A stretch of DNA of 64,000 nucleotides from Paragordius varius (lineage: Eukaryota; Nematomorpha), in contig OZ176056.1 in NCBI GenBank assembly GCA_964247055.1, positions 4,526,001-4,590,000 of the forward strand, written 5' to 3'. The notes under the pieces were generated by a model. That model worked only from the letters and a program-made list of their open reading frames with translations. It made no database searches and had not been told where the DNA came from. The position numbers were made by a program, and so were the translations under genes. This document shows positions 12,511 through 26,319 of this stretch, piece after piece (positions within the stretch are counted from its first letter, which is position 1; the number at the start of each line of letters is the position of its first letter).

Positions 12511-13060
12511 CATTTGGATACAACACATTCATTTTAGTCCTTCGATTCAAATTGGGGTAGTTGGATACCTCAGGCATTCTTTAAAAAATATGGAAGGAAT
12601 TGAAACCATAGCAAAATTTTGTACTTATATAACATTAATAAACCGGAATATATAAAAAAATTTTTTCAAAAATACTTGATATTATTTATTTTAAGCTAAA
12701 ACCCAAAGGTGAAAATTTAAACCTGACATATGTTGAAAAATAATACAAAATAAACCACTTTTTTTATTTATATCAGTGTTAGATATGATTTAAATAAAAA
12801 ATTAGCTTTAATTATACTTTGAAAAATAAATGAACACGATATTTTGCAAAAAGTTTGCAAAATAAAAATGGCGTCCAAGTAGTTTGAGTGGAACTTTTTT
12901 TTCAAAACGAAATTTTATTAAATATTTTAGCCTATTTATATAATTTTTATTGGGATAGAGGCATAAATTAAAATTAGGGCCCTTTCTTTCAGTAGTTTTT
13001 TTAAAATTTTAAATTTTATTTGGTCTGGGGTATATAGATACCCCAAATTGAATCGAAGTG
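12511..13060. mobile_element. TTAA-family MITE, copy 2
   Basis: It is flanked by TTAA at 12507-12510 and 13061-13064. The left end reads CATTTGGATACAACACATTC, then the CTTCGATTCAAATTGGGG block and a GGTAGTTGGATACCCC hairpin. The right end reads GATACCCCAAATTGAATCG, then AAGTG. TTAA duplication points to the piggyBac superfamily; no transposase is present. Confidence 0.82.
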
Positions 13061-13065
13061 TTAAT

Positions 13066-14760
13066 CATTACACATGGCGCAAAAGAGAGGGTTAGTTTTT
13101 TTAACTAAACGAGATAGCTTATGACCAGCGAATTTATTTGCCGCAAAATTTGACGACTAGTTATTTAAATATTAAGAGAAATTCAAAATTGGGCAAAAAG
13201 TGAAAATATTAAGAATAATTCAAATAATGATACTTGAGATATTATGGTTTGTTATTATTTTAGGAGATTTTTTTTATAATGGCCTAAAATCATATAGTTA
13301 GGGTTTGTATAAAATCCCAGTTCAAAACATGGCCTTAAAAGACAAAAAAAATATTTTTTTAATTATTTCCTAGCTAAACTCACTATTAATATCTCAATTA
13401 ATATTTTATTGAGAAGTTATATATCAAAATAAAACTAAAAAAATGTTATTTATTTTTTCATGTTTATGTCATCTGGTTTATGAGTATATAACAAATTTAT
13501 ACTGTATATTATTTTGAATCTTGCATGCGTGGAAATTATGTAGTGTATAATTATGCAAAAAGGATTTAAAGGTAGTTTAACACTTCGATTCAAATGGGGT
13601 ATCTAAATACCCCAGACTAAATTTAAGTTAGGATTTTTCAAAAACTACCAAAGGAAACGGTCCCAATTTAAATTTATGCTTCTATCCTAAAAAAAATTAT
13701 ATAAATATGCCAAAATATGTAAATAACATATTGTTTTGAAAAAAAAGTTTCTGTCAAAATACTTCTACGCCATTTTTATTTTACAAAATTTTTGCAAAAT
13801 ATCGTTTTTGCTTAATTTTAATGGTAAAATTAAAGCTTATTTTTTTAAATTACATCTAGCATTGTAGAAATAGAAAAAGCGGTTTATTTTGTATTATTTT
13901 TTAATTTTACCATTTCATATATATCGCGTTGATGAAATTTTCACCTTTCGGTTTTGGCCTAAAATAAGTAATATCAAGTATTTTTGAATTAAAATTTTTA
14001 TATATTTCGGTTTTTTAATTTAAGTGCAAAATTTTGCCATGGTTTCGATTCCTATATTCTAGATTGAATACATGCCTGGGGTATTCAACTACCCCAACTT
14101 GATTCGAAGGATTAAAATGAATGCATTGTATCCAAGTGTTAATACCAACCAACAATCCTTACAAATCCCTGTAACAAGTTTGTATTAACTCAAACTAATA
14201 TTTTAACTGGGTTATGTACGGATATTTGGTTGATTTTTCACTATTTGCTATTTTGTATTATTTATATATTTAATAATTCCAGCTCATGTAAGAATCTAAA
14301 AAACGGTTAATTTTTTATAGTCATAACCAGATGACAAAAAATGAAAAAATAAAAAATATTTTTTAGTTTATTTTGATATAAAAGTTTTTATTACTGAATA
14401 AAATATGAATGTTAATATTATAGTGAGTTTTATATTCTATTTCATAAAATTTTTTAGTCTTTTAAGTTAGTTAAAAAACGCCATCTTTTGACCTGAAATT
14501 TATACAAACCCTATCTATATGATTTTAGTCAATTAATATATTGCGAGTATCTCTTAAAATGATAATAAACCATAATATCGCAACTTTTTTCACAATCCTT
14601 AATTTTCACCTTTTGCCCGATTTGGATTTTCTCTCAAAATTTCAAAAACTAGGTCGTAAAAAAATTTTTTACGCCAAATGAATTTGGTCATAAGCTATCT
14701 CAAGAAAAAAAATTATTTTGTTAAAAATATTTTTGCACACAGTGTGTTATGGTATTTATA
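13066..14760. mobile_element. Foldback element FB2 with a TTAA MITE in its loop
   Basis: Arms at about 13070-13490 and 14310-14755 are diverged reverse complements (for example ATGTCATCTGGTTATGA-like against TCATAACCAGATGACA). The outer ends ACACATGGCGCAAAA and, from the right, ACACACTGTGTGCAAAA match those of FB1. The loop carries the MITE at 13581-14138. Confidence 0.75.
13581..14138. mobile_element. TTAA-family MITE, copy 3 (opposite orientation)
   Basis: TTAA lies on both sides (13577-13580 and 14139-14142). One end is CACTTCGATTCAAATGGGG and the other CACTTGGATACAATGCATTC in reverse, so the two termini share CACTT(C/G)GAT but differ further in. It is inverted relative to copy 2, 520 bp away. 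Confidence 0.82.
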
Positions 14761-17653
14761 TATTTAAACTTTATTAGCCATGATTTCGCAAAGTTAATGT
14801 TTGATGAATGACTTTATGCGTGATTGCACACTAACATATTTTAATTAGATTACAGGAGCTTCTTAAATATTTACACTCCATTTGAATATTCAATGCCAAA
14901 TCTGGATCATTATATTTATATGGTAAAATCCAAGATTCAAAAACGGTTTTACGGGATTTTTCGGAATTATCTTATATGTTTTGTTCTGGTAAAAATTTAT
15001 AGCGTTTGCTTTAGCTAAGATGATTAATGCCATAATACTAAAAATAACTCTTTTCGGTTTTTTGTATTTATTTCCATTATATGGCGCTTGATTCCCAATT
15101 CCATAATGGACTCTAACTAAAAATGAATCTTTAGGGATACAAAAATTCCAAATTTTAAACACTATGTATATATTTAGTAAATGAGACGAAATCGATTAAC
15201 GATACACATAGCATTGGAAAGCGTGGTGTTTGGTACGTCGAGGAATATGGTGTGGAAGAATATTACGAAGTATATTAAAATTATATCCTATTTAAAAGGT
15301 AATTACAATAAAAATTAAAACCATCGATAATATATTATTAAAATTAATTGGTTTAAAACGATTTGCATAGTCAAAAATAACGCATATAAGTCATAGTGTA
15401 TCATTTGGTTGTAAAAGTTTTTACTTTTTAAAATTTTTTTAAAAATATTACATTGCCACTCAAAAATTAAACTTTTTACAAAAAATTTTTAAAGAGCAGC
15501 AAGTGCCTGAGGAACCACCTAGGACACCCTTGCTCTAAATCAAATAACCCTTTTCACGCAAAAAACTTTTTTTGATGTCAAAAATCAGCATATATTTCAA
15601 ATTTTATCGCCGCGCAATCTCGTAATTTTTGCGGTTAAGAGAAATGGCCCATTTAAGAAGGGCGAAAAAAATTGGGACATTCAGAGCCCACATCTAATAA
15701 ATATTAATAAAAACATTGATTAACTTTTTATATGCAGTTTATATGTTTTAGTAGTTTTTGAAATGTAGCATTTTCACCAAAAAAAAATTATTTAAGAAAA
15801 TGTGCCTTATATGGACGACACCTAAAATGCTATAATTTTATATTTCATTCTTAAGCCTTAAAACCAAAAGCACCATGATAACCCTAATATTCTTTTCTAT
15901 CAGAATATATATATTTTATTATATTTTTTCTCTATTTTAGACGCGTGTAATCCTTTTTAAAATTTTTACTAAAGTCACAAAACTTAACACAGATTAAATA
16001 ACTATTTATATATAGGTAAAATGATCACACATAATTACCAAGATTATTAAATATCAAATTTAACTGAAGCGTAATGAAGAATTATGAATGGAACAGGAGT
16101 CGAATGTTTATTTTTTGTAAATTATAAAAATTGAACTATATAAAAAAGTTTAATCTCAAATAAGGGCGCTTTTGCAGGATTACTTCCTATCCATAAATAT
16201 TTATTTATCACTTTAGGATTCACGTGGTAAGATTTATTATTTCGTTCAATTTAATATACATATATAATTGTTTTTCTTATATGTTTAGTCTATCACGGTT
16301 AATTTAACAAGCGATTTAAGAAAATTCAAACTAGTTTTCAAATAAATTTAAATGAATAGTTGTTACTAAATAAATTTTTGTTAAATTTACTATTTTGGTT
16401 ACCGAGCAATTTCAAATTCGATTTTAAATAAAAAGTATGTATTCTTTAGCTTTTTGGACGCATGATTCAATTTTTTGTAAAGCTCAAAAAAATCCTCATC
16501 TCAATCGAAAAATAAATGTATAATAATTTTATATATCAGCTGCTCTTGACCTGGTTTCAAGCTATCTCAATTTTAATTTTATAATTAACCACAAACAGAA
16601 TAGCTTTTTAATAGTTAAGACCTATGTTTGCTGAAAAATTTAACCCAAAAAACCTTCAAAACAGCTGATAATATGCAAGTTTAAGTTCTGGGGTAATCCG
16701 AAAAAAAAATAAAAAGGTAATGTTTATGTTTTACCTTATGATTCTAGGATAAAGCCAAAATTTTTTCGATTATAATGAAAATTCTACCTATTTTCTTGCT
16801 AACAGCTAAATATATTAGATTTTAGCTACTATGAAACCAATATATTATTTACAAGAAAACTCTATATAAATGATGTGGTTGTAAGGGGTAAACTTAATTG
16901 AATTCGAGAAATAATAAAAACTATATACATTTATTCGATGTATGTTGTATTTTTAGTTGTTTTATTTAAAGTACCAATATTAAATTTATTTTATGACTTA
17001 CTTAATAATAAAGTTGAGCTATGTGTGGGTAGCTAAAACTATAAACGATATATATTAATAAAATCATAGTTTAAAATGGTTTAATAAAAATTAGAAAACG
17101 TGCTTTATTTAATACAACAATAATACTTTAAGTAATCCATTTACCAATATCCAGGTGAATTGTTAATAGATCTAAAATAAATTTTTAACCTTACATATCG
17201 CAAAATGAACCAAATATTTTTTATTTTTATACAAACGAGTTATATTAAATCTTATTTCATTAAAATTTAATGGTAATAAAAGATATAATTATGAGAGTTT
17301 ATAGTTTAATTTTTAAAAAAATAACTAAAATTTAATGTTTCGTGATACAGATATTATTTATTTGTAAATATTTGTAATTAATTTAAATTAAATATGCCAA
17401 TTGTCTTATACACATATAAATAATAAATATCAAATTAAACATACCATAATAGATTGCATAAAAACTATAAATTAAAAATATGGATATATATTAAGATTTA
17501 AATATGTTTAAAACTAGAGACACCACCATTTCCGATATTACTTTAAAAAATATCAATTTATGCATATAGGGACATTTGCTTTTTATATAAATAAATTTAC
17601 TATAGTATGCTGTAGACTAAAAATTATTTAAAGAGTATTGTACAACATCATAT
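14761..17653. other. Repeat remnants, no gene
   Basis: A GTATCAG-family hAT-like remnant occupies about 15480-15910 (ends in ACCAAAAGCACCATGATAA and TATCAGAATATATA). The remainder is AT-rich with no supported ORF. Confidence 0.45.
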
Positions 17654-17655
17654 TA

Positions 17656-17950
17656 CAGTAAAAAATAAAATGAATATAAAGACAAAACGTAAAAACTCAA
17701 AAAGTTTATATATTTTTTTAAAAAAGGCATCCATATTTTTATAAACCTAACTATTTCAAATATAACTTATTGTTTAAGGCGAAGAATAAAGCTAATTGGA
17801 TAAATACTCAATTAAATGACATTTCAATCAAAATCAATTAGGTAATATACTCAAAAAATAAAAGGCCAAAAATATGAATTATTTTGTAAAAAATATTATA
17901 TTAATCCATTAATTTTACGTTTTGTCTTTATAAAGATTTAATTTTCACTG
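17656..17950. mobile_element. TA MITE, CAGTAAAAATT family, copy 3
   Basis: TA flanks at 17654-17655 and 17951-17952. The ends carry CAGTAAAAAAT and, reversed, CAGTGAAAAT, then AAAGACAAAACGTAAAA. Confidence 0.78.
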
Positions 17951-18595
17951 TAATAGACATAGTTTCATAAAAATTATCAGCGAAGAATTTGACATAATAT
18001 ATATACACATAACATATAAAGGAAGTTAGATAAAAATGGTGTACAAATAGTATGTATATATCTTATGACTAATTTTCTATTGTTTTTTCGCTTTGGGAAA
18101 GCAAGAAAAACAAGGATTAAAAGTTTCAAATTATTTATGATCGACTAAATCGACGCATATCAGGTTTGTCCGCATCTTGCATAGTTAAATAGGGACTTTT
18201 TTGACTCATATGACCAGTGGTGTGAACAGCTGTCTTTTGGAATAGCGGAAGTGCGGGAACTATACATTATGAAAACAAAAAAAATAAGGAATCCATAATT
18301 TTGCGGACAAAAAATTAAAGGAAATTTTTTTGATTGTCCTCCAATGTTTTAACGTTACTTTGGTGTAAAAATGGTCATTAATTATGTTAAAAATTATTAA
18401 AACAAGGTGTTTATATATATATATATATAATTGATTTGTCCAAACTTACATACAACCATTATGTAATTTAAAAAATAAAATGAATGTGAAATCACTTTGA
18501 AAACTGTATAGTATACTGTTTAATGTACCTTAAACAAATGAACAAATAAATGAGCCAGAAAAGTATACATTTAAAGTATTTATACTTAACGGATA

Positions 18596-20491
18596 TCAGG
18601 ATTTTAAATCAAAAAAACAAAAGCAATGTAACTTACTAAATCCTGTGCCCTTGAGAAAAAATGTTAATCCTTCGGCTAACTTTGCGGGCTATATGCAAAA
18701 ATATATTAAAATTAAATAGATATAAATAGTAAATAAGAATCAATATTTTAATTAAAACAGAACCATTAATTTAAAAAAAAATATTATATATAGTGTCATG
18801 GGTTATTATTAAATAATTTCTTTATGTAACCATTATTATTATTTGGTATTACAATTTAATAAAGCAAAAACATATAGAATTTGTAAATTCACAGCATATG
18901 ATTTATCACTAAAATATTACAAAGATTAAAAATGTGGAATATTTAATAAAAATCATTTGTACTTAATTTTACCTATATATAAGTTCATTTGTCAAATAAA
19001 TTAAGTCTGTTATCAATTCACATCTCTATTTCAACCATATATTTCACAATTCTAAAACCCAATACGTTATTTTCAAAAATCAGAGTTCTTTACCAAAAAA
19101 ATAATAATTTAAAAACACCATTTTCTTTTCAAATCTCTAAATTTTACTTTAAAAGAATTATTTTTTTACAAAAGACATACCGCTTCATTCAAGACATCGC
19201 CAACATCATCAACTTGTAGAAGGGAAGATTTCTGCTTATTAAGGTGAGAAAACATGGTGTGCACGGTATGTAAGTGAGATGCCTTATTACCCACAACCAA
19301 TAACACATCGACTCTAATACAGAAAAAAAATTCAAAACATTAAACAAAATTATCATTTTCTCTAAGCTTAAGTTTTGAAAAAATTTATGTTTATATTTAT
19401 TTTACATAAAAAAAAATAGGTTTTAAATTAAAATTATTTTTTGCAAAAACTTTTTCCTACTCTTTTAGGACTAAGTTTGACCGATTATGAATTAACTGAG
19501 ACCGCTTTATAACTACTAATAGCATATTATTTATAGAAAGCCTTAAATAAAAATCTTTAAATCATACTTCTTAAAATAAATTATATTTTTTGGCTAAAAT
19601 TGTTTGATATAGTAGAGTTAGTTCGTATTATTAATATTATTTGATATGAATAAATTTTGAAAATGTATCAAAATAACCAGCCAAAATTTGTTAATTTCGA
19701 TTCATAAAACTCAAATTAAAAGTATATAATAGATAATATTATTAAAAAATATATTTGTAAAAATAAATTACGAGTAAAATAAATTCAATATTTTTTTGTT
19801 TTAGTTTTATTTTGTTATAACATCAGGCGGTGATTATTTTCTATATAAAAATAAAACAAAATGATAAATAAATAAATTATTTAACACAAATCCCCAAAAA
19901 AATAATTTTTTATATTTATATAAAATAAAGTATAAAATATTAATTTAATTACGTCATTTCCGTCTCCAATCGATTTGAAATATCTGTACGGCTAAAGTTG
20001 TTGAAAAAAATAATCATTAAAATAATTGTACACATAATTAAACCCTAAGTTATATTTATTCTAGTTTTAATTTTAACCACTAAACTATTTTTGTAAATAT
20101 ATAGAAATAAAAAACCAAACTTTCATTTTATAAATGCTTAAATATAAAAAATATTTAGGAAATGTATTTTAAAGTTTGTTAAAAATATTTTTTTTTATTA
20201 ATTCAATGCATATATTAATTAAAATTTGATAAAACAAAAAAAATTATTTAATATTAATCCATTATAATTAAAAAATTTTGGTTCAAAAATAATTAAAAAA
20301 GTATTAATATAATTTAATTAAAAATAATTTTTGTCCTAATTCACAAATATTAACGAAAAACATTTAAAAAAGGAAATATATATATTAATATACTTAAAAC
20401 ACTGTTGTTAATTTCAAAATAATTTTATAAAAAAATGTTTAAAATATTTTTTTTCATTTTCAACACAAATATTATATTAATAAAAAATAAG

Positions 20492-20539
<48 letters not shown>

Positions 20540-23500
20540 TAATATTCTTTAAAACCGTTAATTTAAAAAAAAAATTCAAAAATATTTTTTTCCAATTTGT
20601 CACCATAAAAATTAATAAATCTATTGCAAAACAAAAAATAACAGATGATATCTCTAAATAAATATTATGATTATAAATCATAAAAAAATTCGTCCGCATT
20701 TAAAATAATAATAATTTTATATAAGATTAAAATATTTACTTTAAAAACGATTCCAAAAAATAACGCAAATTTTGAGGTCTAATTTCTTTCCGCAAATTAT
20801 CAGCATATAAGGCAATCATACGTTCACGTTGTTCATTATTTGCCGCGGCTTCCAATTCCTATTTTAATTTTTTAATAAAATTAAAAATTAAAAAAAAATT
20901 ATTTTTAAGCACTGATTTAAAGTAATTGATAATTAACGCGGACAAAACGTAAGAATATAAAGACAAATATTGTCATTCAAAAGACAACCCTATACGTTAC
21001 CTTATAATATCTATAAATTATTTAAGGACAATTGTGAAATATATAGAATTGATGGTGTTACCAGATAATATAATCTATTTTAGTAATTTAAAACAATGAG
21101 TTAGTTATATATAAAATAAATCAAGGTTAAAATAGTATTACAGCAGTCAAAAAAAATTTTGTTTTTATATTATTACCTTTTGTCCGTATGACTTAAATAT
21201 TTACTGTAATTTCCAATATTTAACTTTTTGAAGGGTTAAATAATTGAGTTTTGTTAGTTTTGTTCAAAATTTGTGCGTATAACCAATTTTTTTGTAACTA
21301 TTTATATATTTTAAAGAATCTTTTAAGCTACAGCACCTTATTTTTAGAAATATAGTATTTTTTAGGTTTACAGTATGCATTTTAATGGTTGTTTATTTCA
21401 CAACATTGTAGTTGGGCAATTGCAACACAGTGAGGTATGGAAAAAAAACAACAAAATGTTGAATAAACATTATTTCCTTTCTTTTTTCCATACACTAATG
21501 TGTTTCAAATTGCCCTACAACCATTCAAATGCATACTGTATATGCAAAATTTTATAATGATTCTAGACTCTAAAATATATTTTATTTTTATTTATTAAAA
21601 AAAAATTTTTTGCTAAATTAATTTTAACTTTACTTACATATTATAAAACAAAATTAAGGAATATTAATAAACATAAATCTAAATATATTACATTTTTTGG
21701 ACAAATCACAAAAATACATTAAAAACAATGATTAAAAAATAATATTTAAAATAAGTTATACTGATCCAAATTTATGGAAAACGAGGTATTGTTCCGCCGT
21801 AGGATTAACACCAGAATCTAAATTCCATGTGATAATCTATGAAATATATAAAAAATAAGTAATTTTAAATAATTGGAATTATTTGAAAAAAATATAAAAA
21901 TTTTAAATAGTCTATAATTCTATATAAAACATTTAGCTTTATTAATTAAACAGTTTTCGGTTTAATTTCAAAATAATAATTAAATATAAAACCATAAAAA
22001 AAATTATTTTTTGTGATTAAAAGCAAATATATATAAATTATACGGTGGATTTTTAATTTAATTATGAGGTAAATGTGTTTTATTCCAAATTACGCAACTG
22101 GAATAATAAACAGCTCTCTGTGTATACTTTAAACTGATTTTTTTTTTAAATATATATATTGATGTATATAAATTTTTATCTCTAAATTAGGATATTATAT
22201 ATGTGGCACAGAAAAATCAATACTTTTAATAAATATGCTAAAAAAAGGTTAAAACACTTCAGAAGAATAAATTTTCCTATTAATATATATATATATATAT
22301 ATATATATTAATTTAATTAAAACTAATGGGATATTTATAAGGTGTTTATATATTAATTTATTCAAAACTAATGGTTTCAAAACTTTTTTTAAAGTTAAAA
22401 AAAGGTATATTGCAAATATATCTGATAATTTAATATAACAATTAAAAGGAAATTTAGCTTCAACTAGAGTTATAATTATGTTGATATTCTTGTAAGCACA
22501 AAGACAAAAGAATTATCCAAAATTTTAATGAAAAATAGGATAAAATATCAAAAAATTTGAATATGTAGTTTAGTTTCAGAAATTAAAATAAAGTATTACA
22601 TTGATATATATATACCATTTACAGTTCAAATTCACCCTTAAACAATTCATCCCCCTCGAACAATTATTCACCCCCAAATAAATTGTGTGTTTTAAAAATC
22701 AAATATATTAGCTATATTTTTTTATATTAAAAATGAGATTTTGTTTAAAATTGTTATAATACTGAAAAAATAATAAATTATGCCATAAGAATATAATATA
22801 AAATAATTTGGAGTTGAATTAGCCCAAAACCCATAATTTATTTTTACGGTGAATTTGAATTGCTTAAGGGTATATATATAGCTATGTGAATAAATTGCGA
22901 CAATAATTTATACAAAAAAATTCAAATCCATATTACTAGAGTTAAACAAGTAATATTAACAAATAAGAATAAGATTATCAAAAATATAATAAGAGGGTTT
23001 ATTTAATCAAAGAAAAACCGTGGTTTAGACCAAAAACCCGTTTACGTGCCGTTTTTATAATTTTATTTTGCAAATTCTCAAAAAGAATAAAAATCAATAT
23101 TTTAAAGAAATACAATAAAAAAATTTCTTAAAAAAATTAATTAAAATATAATAAATAACCTTATCCTTAAAGTATTCCATGACACCGGCTGTTGTAGAGG
23201 TACAATGAATTAAAACGACCCCCATACATCTTAATGGATATGCCATCTATATTATATTTATAAATTAATTTATAAATTTAAATAATCTAAAAAACTTTTA
23301 AAAAAAAGTACAATATAAAACAAATACAAAAATCTTAAATAATATAAAATATTCCAGGCTAAAATTTGAAATTATAAAAAGGTAAAGAAGACAAATATTT
23401 GAAACACTTAGCATTTTTCAGTCAAAAGCAACATTTATAAACCAAAGACAACGTTTTTCTAGAAAAATTGAGAGAATTAGGCATTATTTATGATATAATT

Positions 23501-26237
23501 TATAAATAAAACAAGCTAGAATGCCTATGAAATAATATAAGAATTTTAGTTTTGGACTTTTATTTCATACGCATTATAGCTTATATTAGAACATTTATTC
23601 AAGTAAACGCAACATTTTTTTCGATTGTCTTTGCTTGTTAAATAAAAATATTGCGTTTGCTAGAAAAGGAATATTTAAAATATTTATTATTAAATGTAAA
23701 GCTAATTATCACAAAAAATTTACTCAAAAAAAATAAATAAGCCATCTGATGTTCATAAAAAAGGTAAAAAGAAAATGAAAAAATACCGCAAATCGCGCCA
23801 ATATATTTGCCCCGGCTCCCTCGCCCAAACCCACCACATAATTCAATCTATTTTAATGATAACAAAAAATTCAATCAAAAAAATAAAAAATATATTATTT
23901 AAAAAAAATTATAAATTTTTTTAAAGAAAAAAAAATATTTACTCGAAAGCGTCTAAAACAGAGACTAATGATTCTCCCAATTCTTGGAGTGTAGGATAAC
24001 GGAAGCTAAAATATATAATTTATGTAATATTTTCAAAATTTTAAGCAAAAAAATATGATATTTATTTAAAAAAATCTTGTTTTTAAATTAATTTAATAAA
24101 ATTTTAAATGTGGATTAATATTGAGTTTATTATGAAATTACATAAAGTTTACACATACAGTGGGAAAAAATGGTACTTTTGTCCCGCTCTTTGCCTTATT
24201 TTTTATATTATATATTAACAATTTTTCAAATTTATTTCTTTTATACACTTTTATTTTCAAAAAAATAATAAAATTTAATAATTAATTTAGTTTTTTTGCA
24301 TAAGGTACGATATAATTTCCAAGTTAACAAAAAAATGAATCTTTGTCTCATAAAAACTAAAATAAACTTTTCAGCAGGAAGTACAGGATCATTTTCGCCC
24401 TGGCCCAAAATATCGATTTCAAGGAAGGAGGCACGTTTCCTAATTTCTTCCATAGAGGGATCAAATATGAATCGGTGAAAACTGTTATCTAAGATTTGAA
24501 TGAAATATTTTAAATTTATTTAGAAATTAAGTTTTTAATTTATTTTAGCTTACGATTGCTTCCTATATCATGAACGGTTAGGATTACAGGGTGCTTTTTA
24601 ACATTTTCTTTTGTGCTCTGTAAAATATATAAAATAAATTTACTATATATATATATACACATAGTAGGCATTTAGAGCATTTTATATGTATATATATATA
24701 TATATATATATTATTTAATTATTATTATACATATATCATTGTTAAAAATGCAATATGTAATTATTTCATTAATTAACCAAATATGTATACCCCGAAGGGT
24801 TAGATAGATGATACGTTTTGATAACAAGTATAATATTTATCAAGATCCCAATCTTATCCCCTTTTACAAATGTGCACAATTTAAACATTTTGAAAATTTA
24901 AATAAATGTAAAAAATCCATATCTTGATACTTAAAACAAAATCAATAATTTACGTGGAAAAACACATTGAGTGGAAATCCTTTGTGAGTTGGCACACTGA
25001 TACACTAATAAATTATAAAATGCAGTATAGATAAAGGATTCAATATTGATTTATATTAAAATAATTTACATTTTCTTTGATTTCCATAACTGGGGTTAGA
25101 ATCTCCTCAAATCATATGGTAAAACGTATGTTAAAAATATTTTATGTGATTGCCAAATTATAAACATTTTTACAGTGCTATAAAAATAACTTTACGTGTA
25201 TTTTATTATAAATTTATATACCAATTATAAGCTGTAAAAATCATCAAAAAATTGAAATAAAATGGCAATATCGTTAAGTTTTTGATTTATGTGGTTACAT
25301 ATAAAGCTTTTAATTAATTTTTTCCAATTCAATACTCTCAAAATTAAAGTCTTTGAGGGAAAAATTGTAGTGCAAATAATACTATAGAAACCATAAATTT
25401 TAATTAAAATGGACAATGTTTTCAGGTGCTCGGTTTTGGTTAACTTTTAGAAAACGCATTTCATACGTAATCTCTGTATGAAATATCGACAACACATAAT
25501 GCTAATATTATTTTAATGGCAAAGCTAAATATTTTATTTATTATAGTTAAAAAATATTATCTTAGCAAAATAATATTTATGATAAATTCATTTTTATATC
25601 CGGGAAAAAATTTCATATTTTTGGTCTCCTTGAAAATGGCAAAGTTTCTATATAAACACAAAAATGCTGATAGTGTGAGGTAATAATTTGGAACAAGTAC
25701 TAGCGCTGGATTACACAGTCGGACGGGCAAAAAAATATCATGATATATGTATATATATTCTTTAGGAAAATATAATTAGGTCTATCATGGTGTTTTTGGT
25801 TTTGGTAATTAAGGTAATTTAGCAAGATATTTTTGTAGTGATCTATATCGAAAAAAGGCAAATATGCGCATATCTTTAAAATAAAATGGAAGTTAAATGC
25901 TTCATTATTCAGTAAAATATGAAATAAACATAAGACAGAATAATAATTTATGAATATTTTGAATTTTAGATGTGGACACCAAAAATTATAGTTGTTTTGC
26001 TCCTCTATTTCAGAAAAGCAAAAATGTGACATTTCACGATAACGGTTAAGTAGCTAAGCTTTGCTATCAACTAAAAATATTTTCAAATCCATACCTATTT
26101 TAAAAATTTAATTTTTAAATTTTTTGAATATTTCATACTTGAGGCAACAATAATCTTTTTTTTTATAATATTCCAGGGAAATTCTATTTCTTCAGATTTT
26201 GAATTTGCAGTTTCGTTTGATTTCAAATTTTGGTGTT
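18596..26237 (-). CDS. NDRG-family alpha/beta-hydrolase-fold protein
   Basis: Exons in order: 26149(or 26139)-26237, 24554-24617, 24368-24488, 23943-24005, 23787-23847, 23160-23246, 21762-21836, 20740-20858, 19953-19991, 19181-19313, 18596-18688 (stop TGA at 18596-18598). From 24617 onward every phase agrees. Landmarks match NDRG proteins: HPVILTVHDIG then SNHNSF; FRYPTLQELGESL; GLGEGAGANILARFA; FLNRTD; VDVLLVVGN; PAKLAEGLTFFLKGTG. The fold is a hydrolase, but the nucleophile elbow reads GLGEG with no serine, as in other NDRG members, so it is probably not an enzyme. Family roles are in stress response and differentiation. The modelled part is about 315 residues against 340-390 usual; the true N-terminus was not found. 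The first listed exon joins in phase only with a weak donor (ATT|GTTGCC), so an exon may be missing. Confidence 0.88.
20494..20537. repeat. (TA)n microsatellite in NDRG intron
   Basis: About 44 bp of perfect TA repeat within the intron between 19991 and 20740. Confidence 0.95.
20920..21206. mobile_element. TA MITE, CAGTAAAAATT family, copy 4
   Basis: The right end is conserved (TTTTGTCCGTATGACTT then TTTACTG), followed by TA; the left terminus is eroded and starts near CGGACAAAACGTAAGAATAT. It sits in an NDRG intron. Confidence 0.7.
21371..21538. mobile_element. Palindromic TA MITE, CAGTATGCATTT family, copy 1
   Basis: 168 bp flanked by TA (21369-21370 and 21539-21540). Nearly the whole element is one hairpin: CAGTATGCATTTTAATGG pairs with CCATTCAAATGCATACTG, and GTTGGGCAATT..AACACAGTG with its complement. 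A second copy is in an Spt6 intron at about 57794-57968. Confidence 0.85.
22612..22876. mobile_element. MITE, ACCATTT phrase-repeat family, copy 2
   Basis: The left end ACCATTTACAGTTCAAATTC is followed by three CACCC-containing phrases; the right end GGTGAATTTGAATTGCTTAA is truncated. It lies in the 1.3-kb NDRG intron. Confidence 0.75.
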
Positions 26238-26319
26238 CTAAAAAAACACAATATATGTTTAACATACATTGGACGACATGTTAGAATGTTCATCATCATT
26301 GAATTATTTAGAAAAAGTG

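Noticed and set aside
20472-20699. 75-codon minus ORF with an Ile-Tyr run
   Set aside because: The run is translated (TA)n microsatellite.
24241-24478. Overlapping ORFs on both strands near 24.3 kb
   Set aside because: The minus one is an NDRG exon read into its intron; the plus one is its antisense shadow.
25700-26032. 110-codon minus ORF
   Set aside because: Lies in an NDRG intron, partly within GTATCAG-family repeat sequence; no domain-like content.
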